DNA from: Caldilineaceae bacterium
GTDB taxonomy: Bacteria; Chloroflexota; Anaerolineae; Caldilineales; Caldilineaceae
NCBI GenBank assembly: GCA_019637645.1
Contig: JAHBVH010000007.1
Location: forward strand, 62,001-126,000
Length of the DNA: 64,000 nt
Direction: 5' to 3'
This document shows, piece after piece, positions 10,402 to 18,084 of this stretch. The notes beneath the pieces are model-generated. The model was not told the origin of the DNA. It saw only the letters and a program-made list of their open reading frames with translations, and did not search any database. The stretch's first letter is position 1, and each line of letters begins with the position of its first letter. The position numbers and the translations under genes are program-made.

Positions 10402-10431
10402 ATTGTACCCGATCTAGGGGAGGATGACCAA
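10402..10431 (-). promoter_or_regulatory. Candidate gcvP promoter
   Basis: Minus-strand TTGGTC (10431-10426) and TACAAT (10407-10402) with 18-base spacing would start transcription near 10395, giving a roughly 455-base leader that includes the whole riboswitch. Confidence 0.35.
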
Positions 10432-10593
10432 ATTAGGGGGTAACGGTAAACGTCGGTTCAGGGCTGGCGTGGAGATGGGGTGGCAAGCGTGCCAATCATG
10501 GCTGTTTGGCGAGGTGGGGAGAATCGGCTAAACTGTGTCGTGATTTCCTTTTTCGACATTATCTTCCATGAAGCAGCTTGGATAAGGAGTTTT

Positions 10594-11796
10594 ATGAGTA
10601 AACTGGCAATCAACGGTGGGCAACCCGTACGGACGCAACCATGGCCCAAATGGCCCCAGTGGCAAGCGGCGGAAAGTAAACAATTGTTGGCCGTGCTGGA
10701 ATCGGGAGAATGGGGCGGCTTTAACCCGGTGGTACGGGAATTTGAACAAGCCTTTGCCCAGCGGCATCAAGCTAAACACTGTTTTGCCGCCACGAATGGC
10801 ACCTTGACCCTGGAGGCGGCCTTGCGGGTCGTCGGGGTGGGCCATGGCGATGAAGTGATCGTGCCTCCCTATACCTTTATCGCGACCGCCAATGCCCCGC
10901 GCCTAGCTGGCGCGACACCGGTCTTTGTCGATATTGATCCAGAGACCTATAACCTGGATCTGACGTTGATCGAAGCAGCCATTACGCCGCGCACCAAAGC
11001 GATCATCCCCGTCCATTTTGGGGGGCTGCCGGTCGATATGGATGTGCTGCTGCCCCTGGCCGAAAAGTACGGACTCTATGTGATCGAAGACGCGGCCCAT
11101 GCCCACGGCAGCGCTTGGCGTGGGCAGCCGGTTGGCACCCTCGGCCACATTGGCTCCTTTAGCCTCCAAGCTAGTAAGAATCTCACGGCTGGGGAGGGGG
11201 GCATTTTGACGACCAATCATGCCGATCTGGCTGCCAAGCTGTGGAGCTATATCAATCAAGGCCGCAACCCAGAGGGCGCTTGGTATGAGCACAATATTTT
11301 GGGCAGCAACCTACGCATGACGGCTTGGCAAGCCGCGATTTTATTGGCCCAATTAGAGCGCTTTGATGACCAACTGGCGCAACGCGAAGCCAACGCCCGT
11401 TACTTGCATACGATCTTGGCCGAAGTAGACGGACTGACGCCGCCTCGCTGGGACGAACGGGCCGATCACCATGCCCACCACTTGTTTATCATCCGCTATG
11501 ATGCGGAACAATGGCAAGGCATCCCGCGCGAAACCTTTGTCAAGGCGCTGCAGGCCGAAGGCGTGCCGCTCTCGGTGGGCTACACCGTGCCGCTTTATCA
11601 ACAGCCACCGCTGGCCGAACCCTATAGCCGCTCCCTGCCCTGCCCAGCGACTGAGCGCGCCTGTCGCACCGAAGGTACTTGGATGCATCAAAGTGCCCTA
11701 CTGGCCGACGCGGCGGCCATGGACGATATTGCCAAGGCGATCTTCAAAGTACGCGAGAATATTCACGAGTTGCGCGCTCTTTCATCGTCAATCTGA
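10594..11796 (+). CDS. DegT/DnrJ/EryC1/StrS family PLP-dependent aminotransferase
   Basis: 400 residues. These enzymes transfer amino groups to nucleotide-linked keto sugars or cyclitols. The typical start (SKLAINGGQPVRT), the cofactor segment HFGGLPVDMD with DAAHAHGS (near 168), and the internal-aldimine lysine in QASKNLTAGEGG (near 194) are all present. The opening GG-P-V-R motif resembles the AHBA-synthase/StsC-like subgroup. Start 10594 was chosen over the longer frame because AAGGAG lies five to nine bases upstream. The gene stands alone between gcvP (divergent) and a convergent secreted-protein gene, so its substrate cannot be inferred from context. Confidence 0.9.
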   Translation: MSKLAINGGQPVRTQPWPKWPQWQAAESKQLLAVLESGEWGGFNPVVREFEQAFAQRHQAKHCFAATNGTLTLEAALRVVGVGHGDEVIVPPYTFIATANAPRLAGATPVFVDIDPETYNLDLTLIEAAITPRTKAIIPVHFGGLPVDMDVLLPLAEKYGLYVIEDAAHAHGSAWRGQPVGTLGHIGSFSLQASKNLTAGEGGILTTNHADLAAKLWSYINQGRNPEGAWYEHNILGSNLRMTAWQAAILLAQLERFDDQLAQREANARYLHTILAEVDGLTPPRWDERADHHAHHLFIIRYDAEQWQGIPRETFVKALQAEGVPLSVGYTVPLYQQPPLAEPYSRSLPCPATERACRTEGTWMHQSALLADAAAMDDIAKAIFKVRENIHELRALSSSI

Positions 11797-11829
11797 TAGC
11801 GTTATGCACTTGGACAAGACCTTGGATCC

Positions 11830-11896
11830 GGCTGGCTCTGTGGTGCCCACAACCGCCAACGCTAGACCTGTCAGCTTTTCAAAACCTGACAGGTCT
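11830..11896. repeat. Family 1 palindrome with adjoining conserved 32-base block
   Basis: 11864-11896 is a palindrome (AGACCTGTCAG / CTGACAGGTCT arms). Immediately upstream, 11830-11861 is a block (GG-TGGCTCTGTGGT...CCACAACCGCCAACG) that recurs almost unchanged at 23936 and 52685. The block folds as GTTGGC/GCCAAC plus TGTGG/CCACA stems. Location between convergent genes suggests a terminator role. Confidence 0.7.
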
Positions 11897-11914
11897 GGCG
11901 TTGGTGTCGTGGCT

Positions 11915-13357
11915 TCAATTTTGTGTAATGACCGGCAGATAAAACTGTTGGGCCGGTATACTTGGCACGGTCGGTATGGTTGGCACAACCGTCACGGTTG
12001 GTGTGAGGGTTGGCACTGTGGACGTGGGGGTTGGTGTCTGGGTTGCTGTCGCGGTAGGGCTGGGTGTATCCGTGGGTGTAGGGGTGACAGTCGCCGTGGC
12101 GGTTGCCAGGACAGGGCTCAGGGCCTCATACGCCCCAATATCGCAGAGGGCGCTCCCGTTGCTGTCGCCATCAAAGGGGCGCGCAGCATCGCGCTGATCG
12201 GTAGCGAGACAAGTTGTATTGTCGCCCGCATCGATGGCTGGGCTACCGGGGAGCAGCGCATGGGTTAACGTGTTGCCGCCATAATCATCCAGCGGCCCCA
12301 GGGTTGGATCGCCAGAAAGCGCCGCGCCACAACTGCCATCTTCGATCAGGTTATTGATGTTGGTGGCTAAGTCGCCGCGGCAATCACTGAAGCCAGCCCC
12401 GTTGGCGATGAGGGTGTTGTAGAGATGGAGTGTCCCGCGGTTGTCGATGCCGCTCCCCCCAAGATCCTCCGTATTAAGCGATGTCGCTTGGTTGTTGCTA
12501 AAGGTGCTGTTATAGACCCATAGTGTCCCTTCATTGTCAATACCCCCGCCGCTGTGTCCACCATGATCGCTTGTGGCGATATTGCTGCTAAAGGTGCTAC
12601 TTGTTACAGTCAGGGTCGCCGCATTGAAGATTGCCCCCCCCCGTCCATCCGCGTTGCGATAGACGTAGTTGTCGGCAAAGGTGCTGTTGCGTACCAGCAT
12701 CTGTCCATAATTTTCAATGGCACCGCCTTGCCCCCCCTTGACGTGGTTAGCTTGGAAAGTGCTATTAATGATGGTAAGAATACCATGATTGCGAACAGCG
12801 CCGCTACTGCCACTGGTTCTGCCATAGTCGCTACCGGCTTGATTATGCGCAAAGGTAACTTCTACGATTGTCAATATGCCATTATTGACCAAGCCACCGC
12901 CAATGCCATCGGTTAAAGGCTTGGGCGGTATAGGCGGTTGTGTTGGACCCTCTACTCGACCATGCGCGATGACCAGCTTGCTGATTGCAACCTCAGCCCC
13001 TGTGGTAACGGTTATCACTCTAAAGATGTCGCCGCCACTGAGCGTAACCCTGTCATCTACCCCTGAACCATCAATGGTGACATCTTTATCTAGCACCAAT
13101 GTTCCACTCAAAACGATGGTTTGACCACTTAGGCTGCTATCAAACGTGATCACATCGCCTGGCGCAGCATCGGCAATCGCTTGACGCAGCGAGCCAACGC
13201 CGCTATTGTCTGTATTCGTGACAACCCCCGCCGCGGCATAGAGCTCTGGCCATGCTAAAAATAATAGTATGCTGATCAAACCGAGTGAAAAGCCGAGCAG
13301 TGCAGAGAGACACCACTGGCCAAAGCAAAAAAAAGCGTTAGAAAGTCGGGTGAGCAT
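11915..13357 (-). CDS. Secreted right-handed beta-helix protein with Thr/Pro linker and short C-terminal tail
   Basis: 480 residues. A signal peptide/anchor (about 10-40, ending PELYAAA) is followed by repeated beta-helix rungs (residues ~85-340), with recurring N-S-T-F units such as IINSTFQANH and VRNSTFADNY, as in polymorphic outer-membrane or pectate-lyase-like surface proteins. A 'choice-of-anchor Q' type ending follows (GSPAIDAGDNTTC...DIGAYE), then a Thr/Pro linker of about 50 residues and the terminal PAQQFYLPVITQN. Start at 13357 has AGGAGG eight bases upstream; the longer frame to 13417 does not. Role unknown, probably cell-surface. The tail resembles that of the protein at 29056-33489. 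Confidence 0.85.
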   Translation of the reverse strand: MLTRLSNAFFCFGQWCLSALLGFSLGLISILLFLAWPELYAAAGVVTNTDNSGVGSLRQAIADAAPGDVITFDSSLSGQTIVLSGTLVLDKDVTIDGSGVDDRVTLSGGDIFRVITVTTGAEVAISKLVIAHGRVEGPTQPPIPPKPLTDGIGGGLVNNGILTIVEVTFAHNQAGSDYGRTSGSSGAVRNHGILTIINSTFQANHVKGGQGGAIENYGQMLVRNSTFADNYVYRNADGRGGAIFNAATLTVTSSTFSSNIATSDHGGHSGGGIDNEGTLWVYNSTFSNNQATSLNTEDLGGSGIDNRGTLHLYNTLIANGAGFSDCRGDLATNINNLIEDGSCGAALSGDPTLGPLDDYGGNTLTHALLPGSPAIDAGDNTTCLATDQRDAARPFDGDSNGSALCDIGAYEALSPVLATATATVTPTPTDTPSPTATATQTPTPTSTVPTLTPTVTVVPTIPTVPSIPAQQFYLPVITQN

Positions 13358-13541
13358 AGCTAAGACCTCCTGGGTTGTCAAGATGCTGGCTACATCGGAA
13401 TAGCCAACTATCCACAATATGAGGACTTGATCTACACGTCAGGATTTGCCTGTAGCAGAAGAACATCGTCCGCGGCTCAAGGTTTGGTACAATGCCATTG
13501 TATCCCTTTTTGTATCGTTGGTAAACTTACGCTATTAAATT

Positions 13542-13688
13542 TCACTGACAATTTCGTGGAAGTGATTCCTCACTGTGGTTTGCTGTTAGGCCATCCAAAT
13601 CATACCAGTTCGGGTTGTTGCCTCCTTGCCAGGGAAGGCAAAATCCTGCGCGTTTCTGATTTTCTGGGTATGCGTCTTTGTGTCCCAT
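13542..13688 (-). CDS. Predicted small protein, 48 residues, unknown function
   Basis: Minus-strand frame beginning MGHKDAYPENQKRAGFC, with a TGA at 13542. AGGAG (13701-13697) lies eight bases before the ATG, and a TTGTCT-16-TATATT promoter is placed so that transcription would begin about 17 bases upstream. The peptide is hydrophilic, has two Cys (residue 17 and the penultimate residue), and contains an aromatic/Asn-rich middle (PWQGGNNPNWYDLDG). No known family is recognised and no modification enzymes are adjacent. It is shorter than normal gene-finding cut-offs, so it may be missed in standard annotation. Coding status is inferred from signals, not homology. Confidence 0.45.
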   Translation of the reverse strand: MGHKDAYPENQKRAGFCLPWQGGNNPNWYDLDGLTANHSEESLPRNCQ

Positions 13689-13711
13689 GTCTGTTTCTCC
13701 TATGCGATTGA

Positions 13712-13739
13712 AATATACCAATAGAATATTATGAGACAA
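13712..13739 (-). promoter_or_regulatory. Candidate promoter of the small-protein gene
   Basis: Minus-strand TTGTCT (13739-13734), 16-base spacer, TATATT (13717-13712). The predicted start near 13705 leaves a short leader containing AGGAG. Confidence 0.45.
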
Positions 13740-14075
13740 TAATTTGATAATACTACGGTTAGCGCACACAAAACCTATCGGCTTTCTTTAGATTCATTAT
13801 GACAGGCGTAAGTATGGAAGAGCCAGCTAAGTTTTGGTACATTACTCCAGCCGCTCGGCTGCTGATGGGCGGGGGCTGGAGTGAGCTTCTAAGCGGCTGT
13901 CTCATCGGTGATAACGTATAACTATGATAGAATAAAAGGATGAGCGCTTAGTCACCCTTTTCCTGCAAATTGTTTATCAACGCAAACACAGGCTACTCGA
14001 CGACGATCGGGGCCAACAACGCAAAAATTTCTTTCTATCGCGCTTATGTAAGTCCGAATAAGGAGTAATCGTATT
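13740..14075. other. Intergenic region upstream of the aldo/keto reductase
   Basis: No supported gene. A 35-codon frame (13814-13921) lacks a good ribosome-binding site. A TATGAT/AATAAAAGGA stretch near 13922-13940 could contain a promoter for the downstream gene, without a clear -35. Confidence 0.4.
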
Positions 14076-15014
14076 ATGATTTATCGACAACTTGGCGGCG
14101 CTGGTGTGCGCGTCTCGGCCATTGGGCTAGGGACCAACCAATTTGGTGGCAAAGTGGATCAGGCGGGTGTCAACAATATCATTGATGCCGCGATTGATCT
14201 GGGGATCAACTTCATTGACACGGCCGATGTCTATCAGAAGGGGCGTTCCGAGGAAACCCTGGGCGTGGCGCTCAAGGGACGCTGGGACAAGGTGGTGTTG
14301 GGCACCAAAGTGCGCAGCCCTATGGGCACCGGTGTCAATGACAAAGGCTCTTCGCGCTATCACATCTTGCACGGCGTAGAAACCAGCCTGCGGCGTCTCC
14401 AGAGTGACCATATTGACCTCTATCAGCTCCATAGTTGGGATGAGACAACCCCCATCGAAGAGACGCTGCGGGCGTTAGATGATCTGGTGCGCAGCGGGAA
14501 AGTGCGCTATATCGGGGCCTCTAATTTTAGCGCTTGGCAACTCGCTCGGGCCAATACCATCGCCGAATTCCGTGGGTGGTCGCCCTTTGTCAGCATTCAG
14601 AATCACTACCACATGCTCGAACGAGAGCAAGAGCGGGAGATTGTGCCCTATTGCAATGCCCACAAAGTGGGGATTCTGCCCTATTTCCCCTTGGCGGGTG
14701 GCTTTCTCACCGGCAAATACAAACGGGGCGAGGCCGCACCGGCTGGTTCACGCGGCGAAAGCAGCCCGTATGTCCAGAAGTATATGACCGATGCCACCTA
14801 TACGGTGGTGGAAACGTTGACTGCCTGGGCCGAAGCGCGGGGCCATACCATGGGCGAACTGGCCCATGCTTGGCTCTTGGGCCAGCCCCAGGTTAGCTCG
14901 GTCATCTCGGGCGCGACCAAAATCGAGCAGATCCAGGCCAATGCCAAAGCGGGCGACTGGTTGTTGACCGCCGACGAACTCGCCGCAGTCAACGCGATTC
15001 TCAAAGGCGAATAG
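14076..15014 (+). CDS. Aldo/keto reductase
   Basis: 312-residue NADPH-dependent oxidoreductase of the AKR TIM-barrel superfamily, close to the YhdN/general-stress and Kv-beta-like groups. The full catalytic tetrad is visible: Asp48 and Tyr53 in DTADVYQKGRSEE, Lys78 in VLGTKV and His119 in LYQLHSWD. The C-terminal cofactor loop SSVISGATKIEQIQAN is typical. The ATG at 14076 follows AAGGAG at a normal distance. It is a single-gene unit ending in a strong intrinsic terminator. Substrate unknown. Confidence 0.95.
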   Translation: MIYRQLGGAGVRVSAIGLGTNQFGGKVDQAGVNNIIDAAIDLGINFIDTADVYQKGRSEETLGVALKGRWDKVVLGTKVRSPMGTGVNDKGSSRYHILHGVETSLRRLQSDHIDLYQLHSWDETTPIEETLRALDDLVRSGKVRYIGASNFSAWQLARANTIAEFRGWSPFVSIQNHYHMLEREQEREIVPYCNAHKVGILPYFPLAGGFLTGKYKRGEAAPAGSRGESSPYVQKYMTDATYTVVETLTAWAEARGHTMGELAHAWLLGQPQVSSVISGATKIEQIQANAKAGDWLLTADELAAVNAILKGE

Positions 15015-15040
15015 GCCGATTCCCTGTCTAGATGCTGCGT

Positions 15041-15079
15041 AAAGTACCCGATAGCGGTGAAGCTATCGGGTACTTTTTT
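15041..15079 (+). terminator. Intrinsic terminator after the aldo/keto reductase
   Basis: Perfect 15-bp stem (15041-15055 with 15062-15076), six-base loop, followed by a T-run. It separates this gene from the promoter at 15088. Confidence 0.92.
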
Positions 15080-15087
15080 ATTGGGTA

Positions 15088-15116
15088 TTGACAAAACTAA
15101 TATAATTAGCTATAAT
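15088..15116 (+). promoter_or_regulatory. Consensus sigma-70-type promoter of the hydrolase-tetR operon
   Basis: TTGACA at 15088-15093 and TATAAT at 15111-15116, both perfect, with an exact 17-base spacer. Predicted transcription start near 15123 and a leader of about 40 bases. Confidence 0.92.
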
Positions 15117-15134
15117 ACTAATTATATTAGTTTT
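15093..15134. promoter_or_regulatory. Double TetR-type operator
   Basis: A perfect inverted repeat with 17-base arms (15093-15109 and 15118-15134). Each arm contains its own palindrome, CTAAT-N3-ATTAG, at 15097-15109 and 15118-15130, with centres 21 bp (two helical turns) apart. The first fills the promoter spacer and the second covers the transcription start, so occupancy would block RNA polymerase. The likely ligand-responsive repressor is the TetR protein encoded second in this operon. Confidence 0.88.
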
Positions 15135-15162
15135 GTTTGTTTATTTGGAAAGGAAATATCCA

Positions 15163-15987
15163 ATGAGTACGCAATTTATGCAGCGGCCCGAAGGACGCAT
15201 TGCCTATGATGATCAAGGGGCCGGGCCATTGATCATTTGTCTGCCCTCCATGGGGGACTTGCGCGGCGAGTATCGTTTTCTGATCCCACCGTTGGTGGCC
15301 GCGGGTTATCGCGTGGTGAGTATGGATGTTCGTGGTCACGGCGAGAGTAGTGTCAAGTGGTCCAACTATGCCGTTGATGCCATTGGCAGCGACCTGCTGG
15401 CTTTGATCCGCCTCATCGATGCCGGTCCGGCCTATGTGATCGGCACCTCCATGGCGGCTGGCGCAACGGTATGGGCCACGGCGGAAGCGCCAGAATTGAT
15501 CGCGGGCATGGTCTTGATTGGCCCTTTTGTGCGGGGCGAAGGGTCGTGGCTGATGAATACGCTCTTCACCCTCTTCTTGATGCGTCCCTGGGGGCCAACG
15601 ATGTGGGGTTGGTATTACAAGCTGCTCTACCCCACCCAGAAACCGGCTGACTTTGGCGCGTATCAGCAAGCACTCCGGGCAAACCTGCGCGAAGCTGGCC
15701 GTCTCGAAGCCTTGCTCCAAATGATTCGGGCCTCGAAGGCCGTTTCAGGCGCACGCGTAGGGAAAGTGATCAAGCCGGCCTTGGTGCTCATGGGTAGCAA
15801 AGATCCCGATTTTACAAAGCCCGAAGCCGAGGCGCGGCAGTTGGCGGAGCAATTACAAGGACGTTATACCATGATCGAAGGGGCAGGACATTACCCCCAT
15901 GCCGAAATGCCGACGGTCACCGCGCCCTTGATCATCAACTTTTTACACTCCCTTCGCGAGCCAGCTCAGGTGGCCCATGGCGCGTAA
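15163..15987 (+). CDS. Alpha/beta hydrolase, TetR-regulated
   Basis: 274-residue single-domain alpha/beta hydrolase. Nucleophile Ser96 lies in the elbow VIGTSMAAG, the acid is probably Asp in MGSKDPDF, and the base is His in GAGHYPHAEMP near the C-terminus. The DVRGHGESS segment is characteristic of epoxide-hydrolase/haloperoxidase-like members. Start at 15163 follows AAAGGA; the in-frame TTG at 15133 lies inside the operator and is rejected. It overlaps the tetR gene by 11 bases, so repressor and hydrolase are coupled, and the hydrolase probably acts on the inducer or a related compound. Confidence 0.9.
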   Translation: MSTQFMQRPEGRIAYDDQGAGPLIICLPSMGDLRGEYRFLIPPLVAAGYRVVSMDVRGHGESSVKWSNYAVDAIGSDLLALIRLIDAGPAYVIGTSMAAGATVWATAEAPELIAGMVLIGPFVRGEGSWLMNTLFTLFLMRPWGPTMWGWYYKLLYPTQKPADFGAYQQALRANLREAGRLEALLQMIRASKAVSGARVGKVIKPALVLMGSKDPDFTKPEAEARQLAEQLQGRYTMIEGAGHYPHAEMPTVTAPLIINFLHSLREPAQVAHGA

Positions 15988-16549
15988 ACCACGCCTCGAT
16001 AAACAGGCTGTGGTCCAAGCCGCGGCGGATCTGCTCAACCGCGAGGGGAGCGAGGCCCTCTCCCTGAGCCGTCTGGCGGAGCAGTTGGGCATCCAGACCC
16101 CTTCACTCTATAACCATGTGGACGGGTTAGCGGGATTGCACCGTGAACTGGCGCTGCTCAATGTCCAGCAAATGGGTGACTACTTTGTCAATGCCGCGCT
16201 GGGCAAGGCCGGGGTGGAGGCGATCCTGGCGCTGGCCCAAGCCTATCGGGGCTACATCAAAGAATTCCCGGGGCTTTATCTTGCCAGCCTGCGCTCTTCC
16301 GGCACACAAAGCCCGATTGACCCAGCGCTACAGCAGGCCGAAGCGCGTGTGCTGCAAATTACGTTGACCGTCGTGGCTTCGCTGGGCCTGCACGGCGAAG
16401 AGGCGCTCCATGTTGTACGGGGCTGGCGTAGTTTGGTCCACGGCTTTGCGACGCTGGAAGTTGCTGGCGGCTTTGGCCTTCCCTTGGATTGTGACGAAAG
16501 CTTCGCGCGTTTGCTCCAAACGTTTATCCGCGGCTTGGGACCGGTGTAG
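15977..16549 (+). CDS. TetR/AcrR family transcriptional repressor (WHG-domain type)
   Basis: 190 residues. The N-terminal helix-turn-helix covers about residues 8-53 (SRLAEQLGIQTPSLYNHVDG, recognition helix ending in Y-N-H). The C-terminal ligand/dimer domain carries the W-R-S-L-V-H-G motif near residue 150 that defines the TetR_C_33/WHG group. The start overlaps the end of the hydrolase gene. It is expected to bind the paired CTAAT-N3-ATTAG sites at 15093-15134 and repress its own operon. Confidence 0.92.
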   Translation: MARKPRLDKQAVVQAAADLLNREGSEALSLSRLAEQLGIQTPSLYNHVDGLAGLHRELALLNVQQMGDYFVNAALGKAGVEAILALAQAYRGYIKEFPGLYLASLRSSGTQSPIDPALQQAEARVLQITLTVVASLGLHGEEALHVVRGWRSLVHGFATLEVAGGFGLPLDCDESFARLLQTFIRGLGPV

Positions 16550-16589
16550 CCCCCAGGTGGCAGCCCTGGGGCTACCAGGGGAAGCCCCG

Positions 16590-16677
16590 CTGATGAAGAT
16601 TAACCATTCAATTCGGTAAGCCAGCGCTGATTTCAATCAGCGCTGGCTTACCGAATTGAATAATGCATGTTCATCAG
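16590..16677. repeat. Family 2 palindrome (GCGCTGA-TTTCAA-TCAGCGC), compact copy
   Basis: Perfect 24-base arms (16607-16630 and 16637-16660) around TTTCAA, with outer arms CTGATGAA (16590-16597) and TTCATCAG (16670-16677). It lies 40 bases after tetR. The same arrangement recurs at 26141 and 33643. Confidence 0.8.
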
Positions 16678-16837
16678 GCTGCGCTGTTTAGGCCAGCAAA
16701 CGCGTTCGGGAAATGGGCCTTCCTGCTGTATACTTCTCGGCAATGCCATATACATATCGATGATGCATTGCTTCCCACCCGTAGCTTTCTCCTTGCCTAG
16801 CCGCTACGGCAACAACCATAAATACAGGAGGAATCCC

Positions 16838-17983
16838 ATGCAAATTACGGCGGTCAAGACCTTTATTGTCGATCCCGGTGTCGGCAAAAATTGGCTCTTC
16901 GTCAAAGTCGAAACCGATCGTGGTCTCTATGGCTGGGGCGAAGCCTATACCCAAGCTGACCGCGATCGCGCCATTGAGATTCATATTCAGCAGCTAGGCC
17001 GTTATTTGCTAGGCCGCGACCCCTTTGCCATCAAGCACTTCACCTTTCTGGCCTATAACGACTATGCCAATAAACGGGGCTCGATGGAGTGTTATTGTGC
17101 TATCAGTGGCCTGGAACAAGCTTTGTGGGATATTGTGGGCAAGGCAACCGATCAGCCGGTCTACAACTTGCTGGGCGGGAAGTGTCGCGACAAGGTGCGC
17201 GTCTATGCCAATGGCTGGGGCGGTGGCGGTACACCCGAAGAAGCCGCGGAAAAGGCCAAGGCGGTCGTGAGCAAGGGCTTTACCGCGCTAAAATTCGATC
17301 CCTTTCCCAATCCTTGGCGCGCCTATATTGACCGCCAACAAGAGGACGAAGCGGTCGCCAAGGTCGCGGCGGTGCGCGCGGCAGTGGGGCCCGAGGTCGA
17401 AATTTTGATCGAAGTCCACCGTCGGCTCGCGCCTATGCATGCCATCCGGGTGGCGCAGCGCATGGCAGAATATCGTCCCTTTTGGTACGAAGAACCGGTC
17501 TCTTTCCGCGATCTGGATAGCCTCGTCGCGGCGCGCCAACAGATCAACATTCCGGTCGTGACGGGTGAAGAGGTCTACACCAAGTTAGAATTTAAGCAGG
17601 TCTTTGAACGGCGAGCGGCGGATATTATCAATCCCGACGTGAGCAATGTCGGGGGCATCTTGGAGCTGCGCGAGATCGCGGCCATGGCTGAGGTCTATCA
17701 TGTGGCGGTGGCTCCCCATAACTATAACAGCACGACCATGGGGCTGGCGGCCACGCTCCACGCCGCCGCGGGGATGACCAACTTTCTCATCACCGAATAT
17801 TTTGTGAACTTTGAAGCGGTGGGGGCCGAACTGGCGCTCACCCCCTTTACGGTGGAGAATAGCTACATCACGCTGCCAACCACCCCTGGTCTAGGCATTG
17901 ATCTCGACGAAGCGGCCCTGGCGCGCCGACCCTACCGTGAATATCCACTGCGCAAATTACGTCATCCCCATGAGGAGATATAA
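16838..17983 (+). CDS. Enolase-superfamily sugar-acid dehydratase (galactonate dehydratase-like)
   Basis: 381 residues, mandelate racemase/muconate lactonizing family. The capping domain begins MQITAVKTFIVDPG. The barrel has the Lys of ALKFDPF, acidic/His residues in IEVHRRLAP, metal-binding Glu in WYEEP and TGEEVYTK, and the general base/acid His in APHNYNST. The KFDPF...APHN pattern points to the acid-sugar dehydratase subgroup that makes 2-keto-3-deoxy sugar acids. One expected metal position reads E-V-H rather than D-F-H or D-x-N, so the exact substrate is open. Start 16838 follows AGGAGG; the upstream extension of the frame is rejected. Confidence 0.88.
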   Translation: MQITAVKTFIVDPGVGKNWLFVKVETDRGLYGWGEAYTQADRDRAIEIHIQQLGRYLLGRDPFAIKHFTFLAYNDYANKRGSMECYCAISGLEQALWDIVGKATDQPVYNLLGGKCRDKVRVYANGWGGGGTPEEAAEKAKAVVSKGFTALKFDPFPNPWRAYIDRQQEDEAVAKVAAVRAAVGPEVEILIEVHRRLAPMHAIRVAQRMAEYRPFWYEEPVSFRDLDSLVAARQQINIPVVTGEEVYTKLEFKQVFERRAADIINPDVSNVGGILELREIAAMAEVYHVAVAPHNYNSTTMGLAATLHAAAGMTNFLITEYFVNFEAVGAELALTPFTVENSYITLPTTPGLGIDLDEAALARRPYREYPLRKLRHPHEEI

Positions 17984-17994
17984 CAATAGCTGTG

Positions 17995-18057
17995 GTGCCG
18001 GGGACGAACCAATATCTACTACAATGAAGGGGTAATCCTCCGGTTCGTCCCCGGCAC
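17995..18057. terminator. Bidirectional terminator-like inverted repeat
   Basis: Perfect 16-base arms GTGCCGGGGACGAACC (17995-18010) and its complement (18042-18057) with a 31-base loop between two convergent genes. There is no obvious T-run. Confidence 0.55.
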
Positions 18058-18084
18058 TGTGCCACGCAGCACGAATCAGACTAT

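Noticed and set aside
13427..13711. 94-codon plus-strand frame opposite the small-protein gene
   Set aside because: No ribosome-binding site or recognisable sequence; the opposite strand has better promoter and start signals.
13814..13921. 35-codon plus-strand frame
   Set aside because: No convincing Shine-Dalgarno or promoter; too short to judge.
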